Shown in pieces: positions 10,301 to 18,151 of a DNA stretch of 64,000 nt. Below the pieces are notes generated by a model. It did not search any database. It worked only from the letters and a program-made list of their open reading frames with translations, and was not told where the DNA came from. Numbering within the stretch: position 1 is the stretch's first letter; each line of letters starts with the position of its first letter. Origin of the DNA: Macrostomum hystrix. Taxonomy: Eukaryota > Platyhelminthes > Macrostomidae. Both the position numbers and the translations under genes were made by a program. The stretch is taken from the NCBI GenBank assembly GCA_950097015.1, contig CATNEN010000018.1, positions 1 to 64,000 of the forward strand, given 5' to 3'.

Positions 10301-11506
10301 GAGAAAAGTCCGAAGTTCTCACGGATCCACCTAGACTTTGTCGGTCCCCTCGGCCGCGGCGGTCAGAGCATCCTCACGATCGTGGATAGCTACTCCGGCT
10401 GGGTCGAGGCGTTTCCTGTGGCCAACCAAACCGCTAAGGCAGTCACGAGGATCCTGTCCACAGAGTTCATCCCACGGTTCGGGGTGCCCGATTGGATCCA
10501 CAGTGACCAGGGCGCTCAATTCGAGTCGAGCCATTTCCGCGACTTTTGTCGGAAGCTGGGCATACGGAAGACCAGGACCACGCCCTACCACCCACAAGGC
10601 AACGGCATGGCGGAATCCCAGCACCGCACCCTGAAGGCACTGTTGACAACGGCCGTGGGCCGACACCACGAGAAGTGGAAGGCTCACCTGGGCGCTTGCC
10701 TTGCCGCCATGAGGTCCGCCGAACACTCCTTGACCGGATTTTCACCATTCTTCTTGGTGTATGGGCAGGAAGCCCGGCTGCCCGTAGACGTGGCACTGGC
10801 CGCGCCGGCCGAAGCACCTGCGCCCCATCATTACGCGGAGCAGCTCTTGCAGAACCTGGAGGAGGCTCAAGTGCAGCTGCAGGAGCAATTTAACCAGAAG
10901 CTCCAGGCGCAGGCCCGAATGGGGGACAGGCAACGAAAGACGGAGCTCGAGGTAGGGGCCGTTGTGTACCTGGCCCGCCATCAGATCGAAGGCTGGGAGA
11001 TTCCCAAATTTCACCAGGCCTACTCGGGACCATGGAAGGTGGTCGCGAAGCCGGGCGTGTCGATTTACGACGTCGCGCCGGTGACCCCGCAGCCCGGCCG
11101 ACAACAGACGTACCGGGTGCACCGCGACAACTTGCGAGCTGTTCCCAAGGAGGCCGGGGAAGTCCGACCAACCCAGGAGGCGGGCGAGAGGCAACCAAGG
11201 CAGGTGCAGCGTGGGCCCGGGCGGCCGCCCGTGAGGCCCAGGCCAGCCTCACCCCCGCCGAGGATGTTGAGGGCGGAAAGCGAGTCCGAGGACCAGTGGA
11301 GCGACGGCTCCTCTGACTCCGAGGAAAGCTGGTTGGGCCCCGAGGAACCGCCGCCGCAAAGAGTGGACGAGGGTCCGCGAGTGTTGAGGCCCCGGAATGG
11401 CATCCGACCCCCCGAGCGCTGGGGCTATGTCCGGAGGATTCTCCTCGGTGAACCCGAGTCCGACCCGGAGTCCTGGGCGAGGACCAACGGCCACGACCCG
11501 GGCTAG
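7361..11506 (+). CDS. Ty3/gypsy gag-pol polyprotein (Gag, RT, RNase H, integrase; protease and zinc knuckle not found)
   Basis: 1381 codons in one frame. Residues about 100-260 look like a Gag capsid region. RT spans about 370-570, with LVLVKKKDGSLRVCIDYREL and the catalytic YIDD at 522-525. RNase H spans about 670-790 (FILDCDAS from 672, NADALS near 785). The integrase zinc domain uses H924, H931, C958 and C961. Its DD35E catalytic residues are D992, D1049 and E1085. A GPY/F-like region (SGPWKV) follows, and I see no chromodomain. There is no CCHC motif and no DTG/DSG protease motif between Gag and RT (about residues 265-365), where both normally sit. The element therefore probably lost NC and PR by an in-frame deletion, although all RT, RNase H and integrase signature residues remain. 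The ATG in GAAAATGTCC is shared with the remnant in element 3. Confidence 0.93.
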   Translation: MSDQEDEVVEVIGAPRPTKSRAASAERCQERRPLPATAAPGTPRTDPWEVHRCLLELLQSVRSDLQSLNGPVYSPVLRHSVATQTEGERPQVVRPAYGFRIPVEPFDQGRSDIASWMLRLEAKFQFEEVTDDRARNVTCYSLLPEEMQLESLLTIDFDGPFQQFRARLLDGCLDSRLPVTKRRTVERLQPRSGEAPEVFLVRLRKLVEWAYADYPEDWRQNELKRLYLQNGHFDSKFAFEAFSARDWTPEGTVFEQRRSEEADRVAHEIESEQLSSASEDASLYQSCASPVGSPPRAAVRAVEAADEAGPAEFRNGVEKVGVGSQLTAEQERQLGDLLRANADLFADQEEDLTVTTVVQHEITLTDPRPVKSAPRRIPQAYLEEVQQMAREWLETGKASHSASPYCSPLVLVKKKDGSLRVCIDYRELNERSVSEVTPLPRIDELLASLHGSSYFTTLDLRSGYHQVPMHETCKPYTAFAVPGVGLLQWNVMPFGLKGAPSTFSRLMNLVLAGVPQHEAMAYIDDVIVHSATFEEHLVRLQKTFDRLRAANLKMKPSKCFLAQPEISFLGHTVSGAGIATDPHKTCALSTWPRPRTATDVRSFLGAVGYYRDFVPEYSCLSAPLCELTKKGLVDVEPLWDDRHETAFEELKARMVEAPVLAHPSFEKGAGRFILDCDASLESLGAVLSQEQPDGTERVLAYGSKALSASQRNYCVTKLEMLSLVYFTRKYRYYLLGRRFLVRTDHSSLQWLRSFKEPTGMYARWVQHLSLYDFDLEYRKGSLHTNADALSRRPRQRHGDCPVCRPLEPGSEEESEDEGVVVNAVAAQAVMEPPLQPEELLAQQVADPVIHWILQAKVNGLAAPDPAAVPELNAKQKVALKKLLPYWDLLRVEEQLLKIQVHAPPRPPLWLLPASLDEQAFHSCHNGSLAGHFGRQKTLARVAQRFWRPGLRASMQKLCAQCHACLCSKKGRRAQAPPQPWEKSPKFSRIHLDFVGPLGRGGQSILTIVDSYSGWVEAFPVANQTAKAVTRILSTEFIPRFGVPDWIHSDQGAQFESSHFRDFCRKLGIRKTRTTPYHPQGNGMAESQHRTLKALLTTAVGRHHEKWKAHLGACLAAMRSAEHSLTGFSPFFLVYGQEARLPVDVALAAPAEAPAPHHYAEQLLQNLEEAQVQLQEQFNQKLQAQARMGDRQRKTELEVGAVVYLARHQIEGWEIPKFHQAYSGPWKVVAKPGVSIYDVAPVTPQPGRQQTYRVHRDNLRAVPKEAGEVRPTQEAGERQPRQVQRGPGRPPVRPRPASPPPRMLRAESESEDQWSDGSSDSEESWLGPEEPPPQRVDEGPRVLRPRNGIRPPERWGYVRRILLGEPESDPESWARTNGHDPG

Positions 11507-11752
11507 GGAGAAGTAGTTTCCACTGCGGGCGCCCCAGAGCGCTCACTCGGCCGTGCTAGGCGACCAAGCCCCACTGGAATTTCGTGGCAAAGCCCCCGCC
11601 CTTCCGTTACTTCTCCCCTTTAGTAAAATGCGCACTCTGCACTTTTTGCTCCTTTTCTCCTATTGTGCACGCCTTCCTTTTTCATCAAAGCCGCCTTGGC
11701 ACAAAAATCTCATAAAAATTCTTATAATTTAGCCAGAAACCCAAAAACATAC

Positions 11753-11775
11753 CTAGTGGGGTGAAATTCCCCTAG
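11753..11775 (+). other. Hairpin A, copy 1
   Basis: CTA-GT-GGGG-TGAAATT-CCCC-TAG: a four-pair G/C stem at 11758-11761 with 11769-11772, extended by CTA/TAG across a GT bulge. A second copy lies at 12105-12127 and a weaker one in element 3 at about 62674-62693. Confidence 0.5.
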
Positions 11776-11956
11776 TACTTTTTCGCATGAGATGCCTATC
11801 TAAATGTAGCAATCTAGGGCATGCACCTTCTTTTCTCAAAGAGCATTTTACTTTTATTCGCACCACATCATGCATGGCACCTTTGCCTTATCTTGCTTCA
11901 TATTGGTGGGTCTGTGGGAGTTCAATTTAGGACAACTTCTAACTTAGGAGGGACAC

Positions 11957-11983
11957 CAACCCGCTAAAGTGAGCGGGGTGGTA
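11957..11983 (+). other. Hairpin B, copy 1
   Basis: CCCGCT (11961-11966), loop AAAGTG, AGCGGG (11973-11978), with an outer ACCA/TGGT pairing across one mismatch. The same structure recurs at 12269-12298 and, with one loop-proximal change, at about 62873-62904 in element 3. Confidence 0.55.
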
Positions 11984-12104
11984 TGCCATGGGAAATTCTA
12001 TGTTTCTTTAAGGGAGGGAAGGCGGTTTCAAATCAAAAAGGCCATCTCGGCGCCAAACCCTCTTAAAAACTCATATAAACTAATCAAAATCCAAAAAAAC
12101 ATAC

Positions 12105-12127
12105 TTAGTGGGGTGAAACTCCCCTAG
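12105..12127 (+). other. Hairpin A, copy 2
   Basis: GGGG at 12110-12113, loop TGAAACT, CCCC at 12121-12124, then TAG. The loop differs from copy 1 at one base while the stem is unchanged. Confidence 0.5.
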
Positions 12128-12268
12128 TACGAATTTTCGCATGAAATATTTTCGTAATAACTGCCGCAAACTAGGGTTCGCACCTACTTTTCGCAAACTT
12201 GCTTATCTTACATGTTCTCTATGCTTGGTTTCGGGAGTTTAGCTAAACCGGCTTCTATTTAGGGGGTA

Positions 12269-12298
12269 TACCAACCCGCTAAAGTGAGCGGGGTGGTA
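12269..12298 (+). other. Hairpin B, copy 2
   Basis: CCCGCT at 12275-12280, loop AAAGTG, AGCGGG at 12287-12292, with outer TACCA/TGGTA pairing. It is longer by one outer pair than copy 1. Confidence 0.55.
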
Positions 12299-12750
12299 TG
12301 TTTCGGGAGTTTTTTTCTTAATGTTTGTTTAAAGAGTGGGCGGTTGTGAATCAAGAGGCCGGTAGGATCAGGTATTCAAATTCTAGGGGAGACAATCTGG
12401 CTGTTTCAATGAGCGACAGATTTCAAAATGATAATTTTTCTTTTGTTAGGGCTAGAAAAGACAAAAAGAAACATTATTTGGGGAGCCAGAAGTTAGCAGC
12501 TGGGCATTCAAATCTAGGTACCTAGGCGGGGACAGAATAGTGTTGAAAATGGCAGTCTAGATAATTTCCAATTTAACCGATCTCTAACCAGGGCAGGGTT
12601 TTTCACAGTTTCGGGTCAGGGTCAATTTCATTTTTTTGGATAATTAGGCGTGCCGTGGGTAGGGGGGGACTCTGGTTATTCTAATTCTTATGCAATAACC
12701 CTCGCAATTATCCTTAATAACCGGCCTTGGGGGGCCGAGTAGAAGTCAAA

Positions 12751-12771
12751 TAACTCACCTTTCTTCTTCAG
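12751..12771. promoter_or_regulatory. Conserved splice-like signal readable on both strands
   Basis: On the plus strand TAACTCACCTTTCTTCTTCAG looks like branch site, pyrimidine tract and 3' acceptor. On the minus strand the same bases read GAAAG|GTGAGTTA, a strong 5' donor. Element 3 keeps both readings at 63827-63847. Which one, if either, is used cannot be decided from sequence. Confidence 0.4.
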
Positions 12772-13724
12772 ACTGCGGCTGGGCCATAGCACAAGGAGCA
12801 GAGCACGTATTTAGCTAATCGGGCGACGCAGGCTAGGTGGCGATTGCAGGCAAGCTAGCGGTAGTTTAGGTGTTTGTTTGGGAGATAAAGAGGCTTGAGG
12901 TTAATGGGGCGTCAAGTGTTTGCTTTTATAGGGCTAATTTAGGGAGACGTGGCGGTCTAACCGCCAGCCAATGGGAGCAAAGTGGGAATTCCGGGCAGGA
13001 CCAGTTTAGGGGGCTCATGGTAACAGTTTAGTTGTTGGGGCCCTGACCTTTTCGGTGAGGAGACACCTCGGCCGGCAACAGCATCACAAGCGGCCTGAGC
13101 AGCGGTTTCCCCAGCTGCGACCAGCTGCAGCGCCGATTGGGCCGCGCGCAACGGCTAGGCAACCGGCCCGACGAGAATTTTCGGGCCCGGCCAGCTGAAA
13201 ACACCTGGGCGCGCGGCGAATCAGAGGCTACCACGGCCCGGCAACGGAATCGGGAAGGCGCGAACGGACCGACCAACCCGGAGCCACCTGGGGAAGAGCA
13301 CGGCCGGACCCTCGGACTTAAGGAGAAAACGGCCGGAGCCTCCCGGGATTGCGCAACCGAGACCAAGCCGGGCAGGGAAAGACGGGGACAGCTGCAGCCA
13401 CCTGGAGGAGAAGGCGAGCCGGGACACGGCACCCCGGGACAGCGAGAACAACTCTAACTCAGCCGGAATGCGCACCCACCTCCCCTCAGGACTCTATCCC
13501 TTAGTCGCTAGGGGCGCCGACCTTTTACACTCTCGCACAAAATCTATTTATAGCAGTATTGTTACGTACGATAACTTAGGATTTCTTCTCTAGCGGTTTT
13601 CTTCTTAGGATTCTTTACGGTATGCAGTAGGGTAATGTAAGTTTTTGCCCCCTCGATTCGCGGGACACCCCACTACTAACAGTAAGCACGTAAGTGTCTT
13701 ACGTGAAAGTGAGCAAGGGCGGTG

Positions 13725-16119
13725 TGATGTGGAGTGTACTTCGGAATCGAGTGGGGTTGTGAGCCAGCCAAATTTTTCCATTTTTTTAGCAAGTTAATAA
13801 TCGCGACCCACATAGCAGCTGGCCGCAGAACACCATCATTAATCTTAGGGCCAGACTTGGGGCGGAGGTGAATTAAGTAGCCGCCGATTCCCTTTGTCTC
13901 GGATCTGTCTAGTCCCCTGTAGGAGTGACTGATCGCGGAAATAGCAATACTGTATGGACTAGTTTAGGTTATAATTCTCCTCCAAACCGCGATCAGATTG
14001 TCGGGATCACTCATGCGTTTAGAGTGAGCTTTAATTCTTCATGTCCCTCTTCTTTACTGTAACCCGAGCCGAAGCTCGATTATGACCTTTCCCCCTTTAG
14101 ATACATGTAACGACACTATAGGCAGGTCGGCGCCTGCGCTTCCCATATCCCGGCGGGATCACAATCATTGGCCGACTGCCGGCAGACGCTCCTAGTGGGG
14201 CATCTGGCGATTCTCGCCGTCGCTTCAGTGGGCAATTGGGGTGGCATAATGCCGACCCGATTCCTCGCTGACAGGCTGGCGAGCATGTGGGTTATTTTGA
14301 TGAATGCGAGGTTGGCGGAGCTGCAGGACTATTTAAGAGAGCGCGCTGCGCTGCCCCTAGGACAACCTTCCCAGGACACCTTTTCCTTTTTTCCGGGAGC
14401 CTTTCCCGGCAACCTACCTTCGAACCTACCTTCCACCGACCTTCCCCCGGACCTACGTGTCCGCCCTTACAACCTTTTTCCCTTGTCCGGTCCCGGAACT
14501 CGGTCCGTGGACTCTCCCCCTTCTAGGCTAGCACCTAGTCCCTGAGCCTAAGGCTCCAGATCATAGCAGCAGGCAACTACCTGCTAGTGCCCTTAAGCGC
14601 AAGCCACCTCTTTAGGTGCGCTCCAAATTGAGCCTTGAGCTCCCTGCAGTCTGGCCCCTTGCCAACTGTACTTAGCAATTCCTCACCTCTCCTCCCGTTC
14701 ATTTGCATTCCCCCGCGAGATCGACGGCCTGCAGCCTGTCAACCAGCGTATTCAGATAAGTAACCCGCGCAGCGGACTGTTATTGCTATCCCTAAGGGAT
14801 TTACTATTTAGCTAGTGGGTAAAAGGGCAAGGGCAGGGATTTGATTTAGCCTAATAAAACTATTAATTCACCGCTTATCTAATTTATTGGGCAATTTAAT
14901 AACAACTTAAATCCTTTTTACTATGCATTTCACTTTCTCTTATTTTATCGTTAGACAGCCCTCGATCATGAGTGGCTAACTTATTAGGGGGATGGGCTCT
15001 GGCGATGCCTAGCTGAAAGCTGCGGCAGGAGGATAACTGTGAGCGCGCATGAAAGTAATAAGGAGCTAGGGATTTGCGAGTAAAATGCGGAGCGTAGCAT
15101 GTGTTTCTCTGCTAGGGGTGGGGGAATTCCTTGGCGGGTTTTTCCTCTCTTTCTGGCAGATCAAGGAGTGCGTGTCAACCTCCCTTGTCAATTAATGTTT
15201 CCCTTCTGTTCCCCGCCTCTCGCTGCCGCCGCCATGGGAGCGAGGGGTGTGATCTAATAATCACCGCTTGCATAATCACTCAGCCAGTGTTCTGCTCAAT
15301 CTCTCCTGCCTCTGATTTCCTCATCTCACACAGATTCGGATTTGCTAGTTATTTAATGTGTAGGCTGCAATCTAATGTAAGGAATGTGTCTAATGTCTCA
15401 TGAGTAGGATTCTGGCTATGGATTTCTCATTCGGGTTCGGAGTACCACCTTTCTAGACCACTGTAGCGCAGTTTCAGGAATCCCCTTGTGAGGCGTGACT
15501 CGATCCATTCTGGGGTTCTCACCCTAGTCTAAAACGGAAGTTACAGAATGCTCTATTTTTCGGCTTGTCTAAGATCTGTGTGACAAACTGGGAGCTGCGA
15601 GCTCCGGGGACCCAAGTTCCCAAATGTCTGCGGTGGCAACGCAGGCGCATTGGGTGGTGGCGCTACCTTCGATCATTATCCGCTTTGCCGATAGCCTTTC
15701 CGCATTTCTAAGACAAGAGCCTAGGCCGAGTCGACCACTGCTACCAAAGTTGGGAGTCAGTTACGAACATGCTACTGATGACAGTAGGCTATCTAGCCCT
15801 GTCCTATTCGCTTGCGGGTAGTCCGACATCTATTTAGACTTTTAGCCGGTTTCGAGCACTGCTTGGGGTGGGCACGGCAGTCATGCCTGTGGCCTATGGG
15901 TTGGGTGGGACTGGCCAGCCTGAGGCCAATAGGACCACTCACTTGCATCCTTTGTACCGCCTCATCTCTCCCTTCATCTCTCCCTTCATCCCTCCCTTCG
16001 TCATCCCTCTCTGCGACAACTCGCGGCAGCAGCGATCGACCTCCGACTCCATCGTCGTTTTCCACACTCCTATCTTTCATGAGGGCGGTCATCGGCTAGC
16101 AAAGACCCGCACTATTTCA
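13725..16119 (+). repeat. 3' LTR of element 1
   Basis: 2395 bp, starting TGATGTGGAG and ending CTATTTCA. It is offset by exactly 10,061 bp from the 5' LTR, and every shared landmark and short open frame aligns without indels. Confidence 0.95.
14853..14858 (+). terminator. LTR polyadenylation signal AATAAA
   Basis: AATAAA in GCCTAATAAAACT, about 520 bp after the TATA box of the 3' LTR. The same signal is at 4792-4797 (5' LTR), 46245-46250 (solo LTR) and 59734-59739 (element 3), so its position is conserved in the family. Confidence 0.6.
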
Positions 16120-16430
16120 ATTACAGGTTTGGGATTTAATATTACAGGTTTGGGATTCAATATTACAGGTTTGGGATTCAATATTACAGGCTCGGGATTT
16201 AATATTACAGGTTTGGGGTTCAGTATTACAGGTTTGGGATTCAATATTACAGGCTAGGGATTTAATATTACAGGTTTGAGATTCAATATTACAGGCTCGG
16301 GATTTAATATTACAGGCTCCGGATTTAATATTACAGGTTTGGGGTTCAATATTACAGGTTTGGGATTAAATGTTACAGGTTCGGGATTAAATGTTACAGG
16401 TTTGAGATTCAATGTTACAGAAATATTGGA
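16120..16430 (+). repeat. 21-bp minisatellite, right part, beginning with TSD ATTA
   Basis: Continuation of the array interrupted at 3663. Units read ATTACAGGTTTGGGATTCA with variants ACAGGCTCGGGATTTAAT. The first four bases (16120-16123) are the right target-site duplication of element 1. Confidence 0.95.
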
Positions 16431-16546
16431 TTTAGATTTCTTAAAATTGACACATTCTGGCTGTTTAGTGTATTATTCGCAACAAATCTGCCTACTAATC
16501 TCTTAAAATTCATATATTTTTCTCATTCCTCGTTTCAGCTGTAGTT

Positions 16547-16650
16547 TTAGTTTCAATCCCAGTGAAACTCAGCACTGCCGCCTCCTCTCACCCTTCAGAG
16601 CCTCCCAGCCTCACTGAACCTCAGCACTGCCGCCTCCTCTCACCCTTCAG
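16547..16650 (+). repeat. Two tandem 52-bp units, each a pyrimidine tract plus CAG acceptor
   Basis: Each unit ends CACCCTTCAG (at 16598 and 16650) after a CACTGCCGCCTCCTCT pyrimidine-rich run. Only the last acceptor leads into the open Mab-21 frame in the phase set by exon 1. Gene B has seven such units. Confidence 0.85.
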
Positions 16651-17000
16651 AGCCGCACCCAGCGACGCAGAGCTGAGCCAGCAGCTGCACTCCAAGCTCT
16701 CTCAGTCGGGATTCGTGGACTCCAGAGCCGCCTTGCAGATCGCTGTGGCTGACGTCTTGCAGGATGTCCTCAGGAAGAGATGGAACTTTAAGAACTGGTT
16801 CGCTGTGGGCAGCTTCTCTGAGGCCTGGGGCAACAGCCTGGTCTCTCTGGATGGCAGAACTGACATCGACTCTGACATCGATGTTATTCAGCTGATTCCA
16901 GGAAGGCCGATTCACCCGAGAGATGTGTGCGAGTGCGACCGAGTGGAGGCTGCTCAGACAGTGGAGCTCAGCAATGGCCACATCCTGAGCTCCGGATTCG
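16651..17000 (+). CDS. Gene A exon 2: N-terminal half of Mab-21/cGAS-like nucleotidyltransferase
   Basis: Completes codon 430 and encodes residues 431-546 plus one base. It carries the nucleotidyltransferase signature: G483-S484 in AVGSFSEAWGNSL, then the metal-binding D505 and D507 in DIDSDIDVI. This is the GS...hDhD pattern of the cGAS/Mab-21 superfamily, which makes cyclic or linear oligonucleotides when active. The exon starts after CCCTTCAG and ends at a strong donor, TTCG|GTGAGAAT. It is 350 bp in both paralogues, one plus 116 codons plus one, so it links phase 2 to phase 1. Reading through the donor reaches a stop at 17174-17176 and would give a truncated form. Confidence 0.85.
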
Positions 17001-18151
17001 GTGAGAATTTCCTGTCAGAGACTGTCGGGATGGCTGGGACAAGAATTGAACATGAGTTTGGCTTGCTCATCTTCTTTGGCTTTCTAAAGCAAACAACAAA
17101 CAAGGAAAGCAAACAAATGTTCAGTCCAGGTTTGAAATGCAGAGCCAGAGCAAGAAATTTCCCAGCAAAAATGTAAACCCTGATTTTTCTTTCGGCGCGC
17201 TTCCTCTGGGAACCAAACAGAGGCTTAGCGCTCCTCGCTCAGTGTACTCAGTGAATAGTGATGCTATATTATGTATTCATTGTACATCCTGATATTTATA
17301 AGCCAAAATCTAATTTCCTATATTCGCTATTAACTGTTAGTTAACTAGCAATGTAAGCCCATCTTCGGGGAGCCCAGACGATTCAATCAAGTTTCTCTTT
17401 GTTTCTTAGGCTCGCAATACTTTCACAGTCACAGGTGTGCAAAATTACAGTTTTTGAGGTGACCGCCCCAGTCCATGGACTGAACCGTTGTACACAGCTT
17501 TTGGAAGCGTCGTACAAACGCTACGGCTGGGCCATTGCAAATTTCGGTTATTTCTATTATATTATATTCTATTGCCGCTTTTACAGAATTAGTTTTCTGT
17601 GATTCTGAAATTATGCCAATCAATGTCCATTGATTTTCAACAATATTCCGAACAGCCAATTCTAACTAGCCATATAGTAGCTAGTTATCCAGTAGACAGG
17701 AAAATTATCCTAATTTATGTGGGCGGGAAAACCCCCGCCGCAGGAAAATCCCATCGAATTTCCAGTCCAGATTTGAATCTCGGCCTGAGGGAACGATGCT
17801 TGTCCAAGAGCTGGAATCATAACCTCGTATTTATTCAGCTCAGCCAGCTGAAGGTTACAGTAGAAATTTGAGGGGGCTGGTGACTCCCCAGTACAAAGAC
17901 TGAAGAGCTGTATACAGTACTCACAAAATACTCATAAGAAACTAAAGAAGCAAGGAAGAATTGAAAATAATCGTGCACGTGCTGCCCTCCGTAGGGGGCA
18001 AAAGTTTCTAGTCTGCACTAAATTTTCATATAAATCGCAGCTACAAACCATCTTTGCACAATTTTTTTATATTATCGAGAAATAGTTCTGTGTCTATCAA
18101 CTTGAAATCTGATGGCCTTTTGCATATTTCTTGCATTTCCTTTTTCTCCAG
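17001..18151 (+). other. Gene A intron 2 (1151 bp)
   Basis: Runs from GTGAGAAT to TTTCCTTTTTCTCCAG. It contains a dispersed repeat with the 14-bp palindrome CAGTCCATGGACTG at 17469-17482 and a related, diverged segment near 17885. The tetramer AGTA at 17691-17694 is the unoccupied version of the site that holds a solo LTR in gene B. Nothing else is recognised. Confidence 0.75.

Larger units (their letters stand above)
11507..13724 (+). other. Element 1 3' internal region, non-coding, with two tandem hairpin modules
   Basis: 2.2 kb between the pol stop and the 3' LTR. Two related modules each carry hairpin A (GGGG-loop-CCCC with flanking CTAG/TTAG) and hairpin B (CCCGCT-AAAGTG-AGCGGG). From about 13050 to 13490 the sequence is GC-rich with short open frames on both strands (13137-13457 plus, 13028-13432 minus) that match nothing I recognise. 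Just before the 3' LTR is the purine-rich GTGAAAGTGAGCAAGGGCGG, a weak polypurine tract. Confidence 0.6.
3664..16119 (+). mobile_element. Full-span Ty3/gypsy LTR retrotransposon (12,456 bp) with defective gag-pol
   Basis: Two 2395-bp LTRs flank an internal region with a tRNA-Leu-type primer-binding site, a 1.3-kb leader, one 1381-codon gag-pol frame (order RT, RNase H, integrase, typical of Ty3/gypsy) and a 2.2-kb 3' non-coding region. It starts TG, ends CA and has a 4-bp ATTA target duplication. All LTR landmarks and the small open frames inside the LTRs recur at an exact offset of 10,061 bp with identical translations, so the LTRs are indel-free and look identical, implying a very recent insertion. 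No protease motif or CCHC zinc knuckle was found, so it probably relies on helper elements. It sits in sense orientation in intron 1 of gene A. Confidence 0.95.
2994..16650 (+). other. Gene A intron 1 (13.66 kb), containing a retroelement
   Basis: Predicted intron from GTAGGA at 2994 to CCCTTCAG at 16650. It holds a unique stretch (2998-3480), a 21-bp minisatellite split by a 12.46-kb LTR retrotransposon (3664-16119), more unique sequence (16431-16546) and a duplicated polypyrimidine-acceptor unit. In gene B the corresponding intron is only 1097 bp because it lacks the element. Confidence 0.75.

Noticed and set aside
10890-11546. 218-codon minus-strand frame opposite the pol C-terminus
   Set aside because: Antisense shadow of a GC-rich coding region; Pro/Arg/Ser-rich with no domain.
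13028-13457. Overlapping 106- and 134-codon frames in the GC-rich 3' part of element 1
   Set aside because: Compositionally biased, with no recognisable envelope or other domain and no comparable sequence in the part of element 3 that is visible.
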